The notes beneath the pieces are model-generated. The model was not told the DNA's origin and searched no databases. It was given only the letters and a program-made list of their open reading frames with translations. Position numbers and translations under genes: made by a program. Shown one piece after another: positions 9,815 through 17,848 of a stretch of DNA of 23,836 bases (its first letter is position 1; the number at the start of each line of letters is the position of its first letter). Origin of the DNA: JBFGWM01 sp041588495 (lineage in GTDB: Bacteria > Pseudomonadota > Gammaproteobacteria > Pseudomonadales > JBFGWM01); contig JBFGWM010000016.1 of assembly GCA_041588495.1 (NCBI GenBank), positions 1-23,836 on the forward strand, read 5' to 3'.

Positions 9815-10591
9815 TTAGAGCCGCACCTCGATCCCGCGTTCGGCCATGAACCGCTTGGCATCCCCGATCGTGTACTCGCCGAAGTGAAAGATGCTCGCCG
9901 CGAGCACCGCGTCCGCGTGACCCTCGGTCACGCCCTCGGCAAGGTGCTCCAGGCTGCCGACCCCGCCCGAGGCAATCACCGGCACATCCACCGCGTCGCT
10001 GACCGCGCGGGTGAGTTCGAGGTCGAAGCCGGACTTGGTGCCGTCGCGATCCATGCTGGTGAGCAAGATTTCCCCGGCGCCCAGGCCGGTCATCCGGAGC
10101 GCCCATTCGACCGCATCGATGCCGGTGGGGCGGCGCCCGCCGTGAGTGAAGATTTCCCAGCGCGGGGACCCGTCGTCAGCGTCCGCGACCCGCTTGGCGT
10201 CGATGGCGACCACGATGCACTGGGAACCGAAGCGACCGGCGGCCTCGCCGACGAATTCCGGCCGGTGAATCGCCGCGGTGTTGATGCTGACCTTGTCCGC
10301 GCCCGCGTTGAGCAGGTTGCGCACGTCCTCGATACGGCGGATTCCGCCACCGACCGTCAGCGGGATGAACACCTGGCTGGCCATCCGTTCCACCGTGTGG
10401 ATCGTCGTGTCACGGCCCTCGTGGCTGGCGGTAATGTCCAGGAACGTGACCTCGTCGGCACCCTGCTCGTCGTAGCGGCGGGCAATCTCCACGGGGTCGC
10501 CGGCGTCACGGATGTCCACGAACTGCACACCCTTCACCACGCGGCCCTTATCGACGTCGAGGCAGGGAATGATGCGCTTGGCGAGACCCAT
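9815..10591 (-). CDS. hisF: Imidazole glycerol phosphate synthase, cyclase subunit HisF
   Basis: Cyclase half of the HisFH complex. It uses ammonia from HisH to convert PRFAR to imidazole glycerol phosphate and AICAR. It is a (beta/alpha)8 barrel with catalytic D12 (RIIPCLDVDKGRVVKG) and D131 (VVAIDAKR), and phosphate-binding loops TVGGGIR and IASGGVGS. At 258 aa it has the usual length. Its ATG overlaps the hisA stop by one base (TGATG). It is the last gene of the hisBHAF operon; hisI/hisE do not follow. Confidence 0.97.
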   Translation of the reverse strand: MGLAKRIIPCLDVDKGRVVKGVQFVDIRDAGDPVEIARRYDEQGADEVTFLDITASHEGRDTTIHTVERMASQVFIPLTVGGGIRRIEDVRNLLNAGADKVSINTAAIHRPEFVGEAAGRFGSQCIVVAIDAKRVADADDGSPRWEIFTHGGRRPTGIDAVEWALRMTGLGAGEILLTSMDRDGTKSGFDLELTRAVSDAVDVPVIASGGVGSLEHLAEGVTEGHADAVLAASIFHFGEYTIGDAKRFMAERGIEVRL

Positions 10592-11331
10592 CAGTCCTGC
10601 TCCTGGCTGTCACACCAGCGCTGGGCTTCCGCGACATCGAGAGTGCCCTCGTAGATCGCGCGCCCGGTGATGGCGCCTAGTATTCCGGACCCCGAGGCCC
10701 GTTGCAGGGCCTGGATATCCGCCATGCTGCTGATCCCGCCGGAGGCGATAACCGGAATGCTGACCGCCTCGGCGAGGCACGCGGTGGCCTCCACGTTGAC
10801 GCCCTGCATCATGCCGTCACGGGCAATATCGGTGTACACGATGGCGGAAACCCCTGCGCCCTCGAACCGGCGCGCAAGTTCAGTCGCATCGACCCCGGAA
10901 TCCTGTGCCCAGCCCTCGGTGGCCACGCGGCCCTCGCGGGCATCGATGCCGACGATCACATGGCCGGGAAATCTTGCACAGGCCTCGTCGACGAAGGCGG
11001 GGTCCTCGACTGCGCGGGTCCCGATGATCACGTAGGCGACGCCCGCCGCGAGATAGGCCTCGATGGTCTCCACACTGCGGATACCGCCGCCGATCTGGAT
11101 CGGGCAACCGCGGTGCGCGGCGGCGATCGCGGTGACGATTTCAGCGTTGACAGGGCGGCCCTCGAAAGCGCCGTTCAGGTCGACCAGGTGCAGGCGACGC
11201 GCGCCTGCATCAACCCAACGCCCTGCCATCGCCACCGGGTCGCGGCCAAACACGGTGGAATCGTCCATGCGACCCTGGCGCAGGCGTACGCACTGGCCGT
11301 CCTTGAGGTCGATCGCGGGAATCACCAGCAT
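10591..11331 (-). CDS. hisA: ProFAR isomerase HisA
   Basis: 1-(5-phosphoribosyl)-5-[(5-phosphoribosylamino)methylideneamino]imidazole-4-carboxamide isomerase, the step that makes the HisF substrate. It is a (beta/alpha)8 barrel with D8 (VIPAIDLKDGQCVRLRQG) and D130 (VIVGIDAREG) as the catalytic acids, and phosphate loops QIGGGIRS and IASGGISS. Length is 246 aa. A GAGGA ribosome site inside the end of the hisH region precedes its ATG. The gap from hisH is 10 bases and it overlaps hisF by one base. Confidence 0.97.
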   Translation of the reverse strand: MLVIPAIDLKDGQCVRLRQGRMDDSTVFGRDPVAMAGRWVDAGARRLHLVDLNGAFEGRPVNAEIVTAIAAAHRGCPIQIGGGIRSVETIEAYLAAGVAYVIIGTRAVEDPAFVDEACARFPGHVIVGIDAREGRVATEGWAQDSGVDATELARRFEGAGVSAIVYTDIARDGMMQGVNVEATACLAEAVSIPVIASGGISSMADIQALQRASGSGILGAITGRAIYEGTLDVAEAQRWCDSQEQD

Positions 11332-11341
11332 ATTCGTATCC

Positions 11342-11986
11342 TCACGTCGATCCGTCCCAGTTCACGAAGTTTCTCAGCAGTGCCAGTCCGTGGCGTTGGC
11401 TCTTTTCGGGGTGGAACTGGGTGGCGAACACGTTGTCCCGCGCCAGGCACCCGGTGAACCGCACCCCGTAATCGACCTCGCCCGCAATGTCATCGCGATC
11501 ACCGGCCTGCACGTAGTAACTGTGCACGAAGTAGAACCGGCTCCCGTCCGGGATGTTCTTCCACAGGCGGTGAGCACTTCGCTGCCATACCTCGTTCCAA
11601 CCCATGTGCGGCACCTTGAGGCGCACCCCATCGGCATCGCGCATCGACGTGCCGAAATGGCGTACCTGGCCGGGGAAGATGTCCAGGCAGGCAACACCGT
11701 CATTCTCCTCGCTGTACTCCATCAGCGCCTGCAGGCCGACGCAGATCGCCAGCATCGGCTTGTCCTCCGCGGCCCGCGCCACGGCCTCGTCAAGCCCCCG
11801 GGCGCGAATCTCCCGCATGCAGTCACGGATCGCGCCTACTCCCGGAAACACGACACGGTCGGCCCGCGCGATGCGCTCCGGATCGCCGGTCACCTCGACC
11901 CGGGCGTCGGGCGCCACCGATTCCAGCGCCTTCGCCACCGAATGCAGGTTTCCCATTTCATAATCGATCACGGCGACAGTGGACAT
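11342..11986 (-). CDS. hisH: Imidazole glycerol phosphate synthase, glutaminase subunit HisH
   Basis: Class I glutamine amidotransferase supplying ammonia to HisF. The catalytic triad is visible: nucleophile C82 in AICVGLQAL, and H192 and E194 in ATQFHPEKS. The N-terminus IDYEMGNLHSV and oxyanion region FPGVGAIRDCM are typical. Length 214 aa matches the family. A GGAGG site precedes the ATG. It lies 46 bases after hisB and 10 before hisA. Confidence 0.96.
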   Translation of the reverse strand: MSTVAVIDYEMGNLHSVAKALESVAPDARVEVTGDPERIARADRVVFPGVGAIRDCMREIRARGLDEAVARAAEDKPMLAICVGLQALMEYSEENDGVACLDIFPGQVRHFGTSMRDADGVRLKVPHMGWNEVWQRSAHRLWKNIPDGSRFYFVHSYYVQAGDRDDIAGEVDYGVRFTGCLARDNVFATQFHPEKSQRHGLALLRNFVNWDGST

Positions 11987-12032
11987 GCCGGGAGGCCTCC
12001 GGGGCGGGCGTCAGGTCAGGAACGGGCTGGCG

Positions 12033-12626
12033 TCAGAGCGAACCCTTGGTGGAGGGCGTGACGCCCGCCATGCGCGGATCCGGCTCCACGGCCATGCGCA
12101 GGGCACGCGCGAACGCCTTGAACACGGTTTCCACCTGGTGGTGCGCATTGCGCCCGCGCAGGTTGTCGATGTGCAGGGTGACCTGGGCATGGTTGACGAA
12201 ACCCTGGAAGAATTCGCGGAACAGGTCGATATCGAAGTCGCCGACCCGGGCGCGAGTGTACGCGACGTTGTACTCGAGCCCGGGTCGGCCCGAGAAATCG
12301 ATCACCACCCGTGACAACGCCTCGTCCAGGGGTACGTAAGCGTGCCCGTAACGGCGGATGCCCTTCTTGTCGCCAAGGGCCCGCGTGAACGCCTGGCCGA
12401 GGGTGATGCCGACATCCTCAACGGTGTGATGGGCATCGATCTCGAGGTCACCCTTTGCACGGATTTTGAGGTCCACCAGCCCGTGACGGGCGATCTGGTC
12501 CAGCATGTGTTCCAGGAACGGCACCCCGGTGTCGAAATCTGCGGCACCCGTGCCATCCAGGTTCACTTCGACCCGCACTTGTGTTTCGCTGGTGTTGCGC
12601 TCGACGGTGGCCTTGCGGTCGCCCAT
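12033..12626 (-). CDS. hisB: Imidazoleglycerol-phosphate dehydratase HisB (monofunctional)
   Basis: Manganese enzyme that dehydrates imidazole glycerol phosphate to imidazole acetol phosphate. The signatures GVPFLEHMLDQIARHG, DAHHTVEDVGITLGQA and GRNAHHQVETVFKAFARAL hold the metal-binding histidines. It is the monofunctional form of about 197 aa; there is no phosphatase domain as in the E. coli fusion. Two ATGs are adjacent (12627-12629 and 12624-12626). I chose the second because GGGAG lies about 7 bases from it and only about 4 from the first. It is the first gene of hisBHAF. Confidence 0.95.
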   Translation of the reverse strand: MGDRKATVERNTSETQVRVEVNLDGTGAADFDTGVPFLEHMLDQIARHGLVDLKIRAKGDLEIDAHHTVEDVGITLGQAFTRALGDKKGIRRYGHAYVPLDEALSRVVIDFSGRPGLEYNVAYTRARVGDFDIDLFREFFQGFVNHAQVTLHIDNLRGRNAHHQVETVFKAFARALRMAVEPDPRMAGVTPSTKGSL

Positions 12627-12653
12627 CATAATCTCCCGTAAATCAAGGTGTGG

Positions 12654-12683
12654 ATTATAAAACGCGCAAACACCTGCAAACAA
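12654..12683 (-). promoter_or_regulatory. Sigma-70 promoter of the hisBHAF operon
   Basis: On the minus strand a perfect -10 box TATAAT occupies 12659-12654. An 18-base spacer separates it from TTGTTT (12683-12678), a partial -35. The predicted start is near 12647, leaving a leader of about 20 bases with the hisB ribosome site in it. The leader is too short for a histidine attenuator peptide. Confidence 0.55.
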
Positions 12684-12701
12684 ACGTTAAATCAGCCAGA
12701 G

Positions 12702-12707
12702 TACAAT
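12702..12707 (+). promoter_or_regulatory. Candidate -10 box for the PanZ-like gene
   Basis: TACAAT (one mismatch from TATAAT) lies 25 bases before the ATG at 12733. It would start transcription near 12714, just ahead of the GGAGAG ribosome site at 12721-12726. No -35 match is seen at the right distance (12679-12684 is AACAAA), so it would need an activator or be weak. Confidence 0.35.
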
Positions 12708-12732
12708 GGGTACTTGTTACGGAGAGCCTGCC

Positions 12733-13203
12733 ATGAGCCTGGAACTGGAACGAATCGAGCGTGGGAGCCCACAGGACCGTGATGACCTGATTACCCTCTA
12801 CGAGCACGCGGAGCACGATGCACGGCGTCTCCCGGACATGCCCGACATCTGCGAGGGCTCACCCCGTTTTGTACGCCAGGTTTTCACCCAGGGCGGGTAC
12901 ACCTTCTATGGCGCGCGCTTCAATGGCCGCCTGATCGCTGCAGCCGTGGTGCTTGCCGGGGAGGACGCCCGGCACGTGGACGCGATCTGCGTCAGGAAAT
13001 CCTCGCGCGGACGCGGCGTGGCGGCGCGATTCCTGAACCGCCTGCTGCCCGCCCTCGCGGAAGACTGCGACGAGATCGTGGTCGCCCTGCCGCAAAGCGG
13101 TGAAAGCCTGGACCGGCAAATCGAGCTGGACGGGTTTGACCGCGACCGGGACGCCTATGGCCACGTGATTTTCCACCGTCAGCATGCGAAGCCCGACACC
13201 TGA
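12733..13203 (+). CDS. GNAT-fold protein resembling PanZ/PanM
   Basis: Predicted acetyl-CoA-binding GNAT protein of 156 aa. The pyrophosphate-binding motif A is clear (AICVRKSSRGRGVAARFLNRLL, with R-G-R-G-V-A). The preceding strand reads TFYGARFNGRLIAAAVV, close to the E. coli PanZ segment YAARFNERLLAAVRV as I recall it. The N-terminal SPQDRDDLITLY also recalls PanZ. PanZ promotes self-cleavage of aspartate decarboxylase (PanD) and senses CoA; whether this protein does so is inference. An ordinary acetyltransferase is the alternative. I chose the ATG at 12733 because GGAGAG lies 6 bases upstream; the earlier GTG-type start at 12706 has none. It overlaps or abuts the lipoprotein gene. Confidence 0.75.
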   Translation: MSLELERIERGSPQDRDDLITLYEHAEHDARRLPDMPDICEGSPRFVRQVFTQGGYTFYGARFNGRLIAAAVVLAGEDARHVDAICVRKSSRGRGVAARFLNRLLPALAEDCDEIVVALPQSGESLDRQIELDGFDRDRDAYGHVIFHRQHAKPDT

Positions 13204-13213
13204 GGGCAGCACT

Positions 13214-13894
13214 TTGCGCCTGGCGGGCGCATTGGCCCTGGCAACGGCCCTGGTGCTGGTCGGCGCGTGTGGAAAACAGCCTTATCGTGTCGCCAACCTG
13301 GCCAAGAGCGACATCAACTTCGTGGCTGACGCGCACCAGGCGGCGGTCACCGAACTTCTCGATGAACTCACCGCGAAGCTGTACCGGCGGAATCCCCGAG
13401 AACTGCGCAAGCAGGCGGGCGCAAGCATCGAGTCACGGCGTTCTCAGTTGTTCGATACCAGCGGGCGACTGCAGTTCGAGGAACTGGATTACCGCGAGGA
13501 GGTCGATGCCATCCTGCTCGGCCTGGATCCCGGGTTTTCCGGGGATCGCGTGTTCGCGGTGATGACCGGCCTCACCGGGATGCTGCGTCGTGCGTACAAC
13601 TACCAGGATGAGTTCTTCATCCTCCATGAACTCGACCAGCAAAGGCTTTACAACAGCGCGCGCAATATCGAGATCCTGGTGTGGCGGCTCAAGCACCGCA
13701 CCGACGACCACGGGGCACTGCTGCTGCTGACCAACAGCAGCGCGGAAGACGATACCGAGAACCTGAGTTTCGAGCGCCTGTTCGGCAAGCTGATCGCCAT
13801 CCAGGACCTGCTGGCGCGGATCACCGCCGACCGCACCAACCGCACCATCACCAAGGTCGTGCACAGCGTGGCGACGGCCACGTTCCTGCCCTGA
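13214..13894 (+). CDS. Predicted lipoprotein of unknown function
   Basis: I do not recognise the family. The N-terminus is a short lipoprotein signal peptide: arginine, a hydrophobic run and a VGAC lipobox with the modified cysteine at residue 19. The mature part (about 208 aa) looks all-helical, rich in charged and leucine residues, with no cysteine motif or metal site that I can see. I chose the TTG at 13214 because GAGGG lies 7 bases before it and it gives a standard signal peptide. The alternative ATG at 13184 lies inside the preceding gene without a ribosome site and adds ten polar residues. It begins 10 bases after the PanZ-like gene stop, so the two are probably co-transcribed. Confidence 0.75.
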   Translation: MRLAGALALATALVLVGACGKQPYRVANLAKSDINFVADAHQAAVTELLDELTAKLYRRNPRELRKQAGASIESRRSQLFDTSGRLQFEELDYREEVDAILLGLDPGFSGDRVFAVMTGLTGMLRRAYNYQDEFFILHELDQQRLYNSARNIEILVWRLKHRTDDHGALLLLTNSSAEDDTENLSFERLFGKLIAIQDLLARITADRTNRTITKVVHSVATATFLP

Positions 13895-13922
13895 CGACCT
13901 TTTCAAGCCGCCCCGGCAACCT

Positions 13923-13930
13923 GCTACCAT
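13923..13930 (+). promoter_or_regulatory. Possible extended -10 promoter for the symporter gene
   Basis: TGCTACCAT at about 13922-13930 fits an extended -10 (TGn + TACCAT). It lies about 58 bases before the symporter ATG in the 93-base gap after the lipoprotein gene. The -35 region (TTCAAG, 13902-13907) is poor. The assignment is weak. Confidence 0.3.
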
Positions 13931-13987
13931 GCACAGCGCAGGCACCCGACCGGGTGGCCGCCAAGGCGGGAATTCCAGGAGAGACCC

Positions 13988-15265
13988 ATGCCCCGACTGA
14001 AACTGCACTGGCAGATCCTCATCGCCATCGTGGCCGCCTGCCTCGTCGGCCTCGCGGCCGGAACCGAGAGCAGCATCTTCGGCGTACGCTGGTACGCCAT
14101 CTTCGATTTCATCGGCACCTTGTTCCTGAACGCCCTGAAGATGATCATCGTCCCGCTGATTGTCTCCTCGATGATCACCGGCATTTCCGGCCTCGGCAGC
14201 GAGGGCGGATTCGGTCGTCTTGGCATCAAGACGATCGCTTACTACTTCACCACTTCCCTGCTCGCCATCCTGGTAGGACTGGTGATCGTGAACATGATTG
14301 CCCCGGGGATCGTGGACGGTGAACCCGCCGGCGACCGCCTCGACCTGGGCGCGGACACCTCCGCGGTCATGGAGAAGGTCGAGGGCCGTGGCGCTGGCGA
14401 CATCGCCGGGATCTTCCTGCGCATGGTGCCCACCAACATCGTCGCTGCCGCCGCCGAAGGGCAGATGCTCGGCCTGATCTTCTTCAGCATCCTGTTCGGC
14501 ATCTTCACGACCCGCCTCGAATCGCCCCTGCGCGAGACCATGGACAACTTCTGGAAGGGCGTATTCGAGACCATGATGCAGATCACCATGTGGGTGATGC
14601 GCTTTGCGCCCTACGGGGTGTTCGGACTGGTCGCCAAGACCGTTGCGGCGACCGGGTTCGACGCCTTCCGGCCGCTGCTGAGTTTCTTCTTCACCGTGCT
14701 GATTGCCCTGGGCCTGCACGCGTTCCTCGTCTTGCCGCTGATGCTGAAACTGGTCGGCCGGGTCAGCCCGAAACGCCATTACCAGGCCATGGCTCCGGCC
14801 ATGCTCACGGCATTTTCCACCGCGTCGTCCTCGGCCACCCTGCCGCTCACCATGGAGTGCGTGGAGAAGAACGCCGGCGTATCCAACCGCACCACCAGCT
14901 TCGTGCTGCCCCTGGGCGCGACCATCAATATGGACGGGACCGCACTGTACGAGTGCGTAGCCGCGATGTTCATCGCCCAGGCCTACGGCCTCGACATCAG
15001 CCTCGCGACCCAGTTCACCATCGTGTTCGTGGCCCTGGTCACCTCCATCGGCGTGGCCGGGATTCCCGCTGCCAGCCTGGTGGCCATCACCATCATCCTC
15101 GGCGCGATCGGCCTGCCCCTGGAGGCTATCGGCGTGATCCTGGTGACGGATCGCATCCTCGACATGTGCCGCACCGCGGTGAACGTGTTCAGCGATTCCT
15201 GTGGCGCGGTGATCATCGCGCGCACCGAGGGCGAAACGGGGATACTCGAGGAACGCACGGCCTGA
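13988..15265 (+). CDS. Dicarboxylate/amino acid:cation symporter (DAACS family)
   Basis: Inner-membrane secondary transporter of the GltP/DctA/GltPh family, 425 aa. The serine-rich hairpin (FSTASSSATLPLT), the NMDGT motif in the unwound helix and the C-terminal substrate site are intact. D388, D392, R395, T396, N399 and D403 line up one for one with D390, D394, R397, T398, N401 and D405 of GltPh. The arginine, which binds the substrate side-chain carboxylate, points to aspartate, glutamate or a C4-dicarboxylate rather than a neutral amino acid. The NMDGT and aspartate positions point to sodium coupling. A GGAGAG ribosome site precedes the ATG. It converges on alr with a 13-base gap. Confidence 0.92.
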   Translation: MPRLKLHWQILIAIVAACLVGLAAGTESSIFGVRWYAIFDFIGTLFLNALKMIIVPLIVSSMITGISGLGSEGGFGRLGIKTIAYYFTTSLLAILVGLVIVNMIAPGIVDGEPAGDRLDLGADTSAVMEKVEGRGAGDIAGIFLRMVPTNIVAAAAEGQMLGLIFFSILFGIFTTRLESPLRETMDNFWKGVFETMMQITMWVMRFAPYGVFGLVAKTVAATGFDAFRPLLSFFFTVLIALGLHAFLVLPLMLKLVGRVSPKRHYQAMAPAMLTAFSTASSSATLPLTMECVEKNAGVSNRTTSFVLPLGATINMDGTALYECVAAMFIAQAYGLDISLATQFTIVFVALVTSIGVAGIPAASLVAITIILGAIGLPLEAIGVILVTDRILDMCRTAVNVFSDSCGAVIIARTEGETGILEERTA

Positions 15266-15280
15266 ACCGGCCGGACTTTT
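15258..15280 (+). terminator. Weak hairpin terminator after the symporter gene
   Basis: CGGCC (15258-15262), loop TGAACC, GGCCG (15269-15273), followed by GACTTTT. The stem is only five pairs and the stop codon lies in the loop, but a short T-run follows. It could end plus-strand transcription at the convergent junction with alr. Confidence 0.35.
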
Positions 15281-16355
15281 ATTCGGAATAGATGCGCGGC
15301 ACCCGCGGGGTGATGCCGGTCAGGAGCTCGTAGGAGATCGTGCCCGCGGCGGCGGCCACCTCGTCCACCGGCAGCCCCTCGCCCCACAGGCGTACCGGGG
15401 AACCCGGACGCGCATTTGGCACGTCGTCCAATAATACCGTGATCATGTCCATGGACACCCGTCCGATCAACGTGGTCCGGCGTCCTGCGACCAGTACCGG
15501 CGTTCCGCTTGGCGCGTGGCGCGGGTAGCCGTCGCCGTAACCCATCGCCACCACGCCCATGCGTATGTCGCGGGGCGCCCGCCACGTGCAACCGTATCCA
15601 ACCGGCTCACCGGCCGGCAGGTCGCGGACCGCGATCAGTTCCGACTCCAGGTGCATCACCGGCGCCAGTCCCTCGGCGGCGGCATCACCGCCGATGAACG
15701 GCGACGATCCGTACAGCATGATACCGGGACGCACCCAGTCGGCCCGCGATTCGGGCCAGCCCATCAGGCCCGCGGAGTTGGCGATCGAGCGCGGCAGATC
15801 GAGCCCCGCCGTCGCGTCGGCGAAATTCTGCAGCTGGGTGCGGGTGTAATCGTCCTGGCGGTCGTCCGCGCAGGCCAGGTGGGTCATCAGGTGGACCGAA
15901 CCCACCGAACCGCAGGAGCGGAGACGCGACAACAGGGCGCTGACCGCAGACGGCTGTACGCCCAGGCGGTGCATGCCGGTGTCGATTTTCAGCCAAACAA
16001 CCAGCGGCTTATCCAGGCGGGCCGCCTCCAGGGCCGCCACCTGCTCCTCCGCGTGCACAACGATCTGCAGGTCCAGCGCCGCGATCGGCCGCAATTCGTC
16101 GGGTGTGAAGAAACCTTCCAGCAGCAACATCGGCTTGCCGATACCGGCATCACGAAGCACCAGGGCTTCCTCGAGGCCGACCACGGCGAAGCTGTCGGCC
16201 GCGTCAAGCGCGCGCGCGCAGGGAACGGAGCCGTGGCCGTAGGCATCGGCCTTGATGACGGCCATGACGCTTGCACCACCGGCGGCGGAGCGGGCGAGTT
16301 CGAGGTTGCGGCGAAGCGCGGGAAGATCAATGCGGGCGCGGGCTGCCCGGCTCAT
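15279..16355 (-). CDS. alr: Alanine racemase
   Basis: PLP enzyme interconverting L- and D-alanine for peptidoglycan. The PLP lysine K35 lies in AVIKADAYGHG. The second catalytic base Y254 lies in VGYGCTWRAPRD. GYGDGYPR and the substrate-site segment RVSMDMITV are also present. Length is 358 aa, normal for a proteobacterial Alr. Its ATG overlaps the dnaB stop by four bases (ATGA), so it is probably coupled to dnaB translation; dnaB-alr adjacency is common in gammaproteobacteria. I cannot tell a constitutive (Alr) from a catabolic (DadX) role by sequence alone, but the context favours Alr. Confidence 0.95.
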   Translation of the reverse strand: MSRAARARIDLPALRRNLELARSAAGGASVMAVIKADAYGHGSVPCARALDAADSFAVVGLEEALVLRDAGIGKPMLLLEGFFTPDELRPIAALDLQIVVHAEEQVAALEAARLDKPLVVWLKIDTGMHRLGVQPSAVSALLSRLRSCGSVGSVHLMTHLACADDRQDDYTRTQLQNFADATAGLDLPRSIANSAGLMGWPESRADWVRPGIMLYGSSPFIGGDAAAEGLAPVMHLESELIAVRDLPAGEPVGYGCTWRAPRDIRMGVVAMGYGDGYPRHAPSGTPVLVAGRRTTLIGRVSMDMITVLLDDVPNARPGSPVRLWGEGLPVDEVAAAAGTISYELLTGITPRVPRIYSE

Positions 16356-17776
16356 TGATACTCCGAATAGGAGTTGTGTTCGCGGTCCTCGAAACGGGTG
16401 AACTTGTCGAGGAACACCAGGTCGACGGTGCCGATCGGTCCGTTACGCTGCTTGCCGATGATGATCTCGGCCTGGCCCTTCACCGACTCGTCGTCCTTGT
16501 TGTAAACCTCGTCCCGGTAAATGAACATGATCAGGTCCGCGTCCTGCTCGATGGCGCCCGACTCGCGAAGGTCGGACATGACCGGCCGCTTGTTGGGTCG
16601 CTGCTCGAGGCTCCGGTTGAGCTGTGACAAGGCGATGATCGGCACCTTGAGTTCGTTGGCGAGGGCCTTCAGTGACCGCGAGATCTCCGAGATCTCGGTG
16701 GCCCGGTTCTCGCTGTTGCCGGGGACCTGCATCAACTGCAGGTAATCCACCATGATCAGGCCCGGCGTGCCGTGCTCCCGCGCCACGCGGCGGGCGGCAG
16801 TGCGCATTTCCATCGGGCTCAGGCCCGGTGTGTCATCGATGAACAGTGGCTTGCCCTCAAGCATATTGAAGGCCATCACCACCCGGTTCCAGTCCTCCTC
16901 GTTGAGATCGCCACGGCGCACCTTGCTCTGATCAATGCGCCCGAGGGAGGAAATCATGCGCATGATCAAAGATTCCGCGGGCATTTCCATGCTGAAGGCA
17001 AGAACCGGCTTTTCGCCGTTGATGACCGCATTTTCGACGATGTTCATCGCAAATGACGTCTTCCCCATGGATGGGCGGCCGGCGATGATGATCAGGTCCC
17101 CGGGCTGCAGGCCACAGGTCATGTTATCGAGGTCGCTGAAACCCGTTGCCATGCCGGTCAATGGCGAGGAACTCTTCATGAGTTCGTGCAGGCGGTCCGC
17201 GGAATTCTTCAGGAGCTCGTTGACGTTGCGCGGACCGGTGCGGGTCGCGCCCTGCTCGGCAATCCTGAAGATGCGTTGCTCGGCTTCGTCCAGAATGTCC
17301 CGACTCTTGCGGCCGGCGGGCTGGAAGGCGTCTTTCTGGATGTCGTTGGTGGCGCTGATCAGGTGACGCAGGATGGACCGCTCGCGAACGATTTCCGCAT
17401 AAGAGCGGACGTTCGCGGCGCTCGGGGTATTCTGGGCCAGATCGACGAGGTAGGTCATCCCGCCCGCCTGCTCCAGCTCGTTTACGGCAGTCAGGGCGTC
17501 CTGCAGGGTGAGCACGTCGATCGGGGAATTGGCGTTGACCAGGTTGTACATCGCGCGAAAGATGGTGCGATGGTCCTGGCGGTAGAAATCGCCCTCGGTC
17601 ACCACGTCGGCGGCCAGGTCCCAGGCCTGGTTGTCGACCATGAGACCACCGAGCAGGGCCTGTTCGGCCTCGACGGATTGCGGCGGGAGATTCACGCCCC
17701 GCATGCCAGACCCCAACCGCGGTTCGGGCGGCGGGCCGGGCTCGTCAAGCAGCGCTTCGGGGACGATCTCAGGCAT
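16352..17776 (-). CDS. dnaB: Replicative DNA helicase DnaB
   Basis: Hexameric 5'-3' helicase at the replication fork. The N-terminal domain (about residues 30-130) interacts with primase, and a linker follows. The RecA-like domain has Walker A AGRPSMGKTS (K239), Walker B LIMVDYLQLM, and RSLKALANELKVPIIALSQLNRSLEQRP with DLRESGAIEQDAD. No intein is present. Length is 474 aa from the ATG at 17774-17776. A longer TTG start at 17812 is possible but unlikely. There is a 98-base gap after rplI with a hairpin in it, and it overlaps alr by four bases. Confidence 0.96.
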   Translation of the reverse strand: MPEIVPEALLDEPGPPPEPRLGSGMRGVNLPPQSVEAEQALLGGLMVDNQAWDLAADVVTEGDFYRQDHRTIFRAMYNLVNANSPIDVLTLQDALTAVNELEQAGGMTYLVDLAQNTPSAANVRSYAEIVRERSILRHLISATNDIQKDAFQPAGRKSRDILDEAEQRIFRIAEQGATRTGPRNVNELLKNSADRLHELMKSSSPLTGMATGFSDLDNMTCGLQPGDLIIIAGRPSMGKTSFAMNIVENAVINGEKPVLAFSMEMPAESLIMRMISSLGRIDQSKVRRGDLNEEDWNRVVMAFNMLEGKPLFIDDTPGLSPMEMRTAARRVAREHGTPGLIMVDYLQLMQVPGNSENRATEISEISRSLKALANELKVPIIALSQLNRSLEQRPNKRPVMSDLRESGAIEQDADLIMFIYRDEVYNKDDESVKGQAEIIIGKQRNGPIGTVDLVFLDKFTRFEDREHNSYSEYQ

Positions 17777-17848
17777 GGTGACGATTGTTCCACTTCGCGC
17801 CGGGGTGAGCAACGGCTCGCGCCCCAGCCCCGCGCCGGCCGCGGGTTT

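Noticed and set aside
13184..13213. ATG start adding 10 residues to the lipoprotein
   Set aside because: No ribosome site, and it would bury the signal peptide behind a polar stretch. The TTG at 13214 has GAGGG at the right distance. It remains possible.
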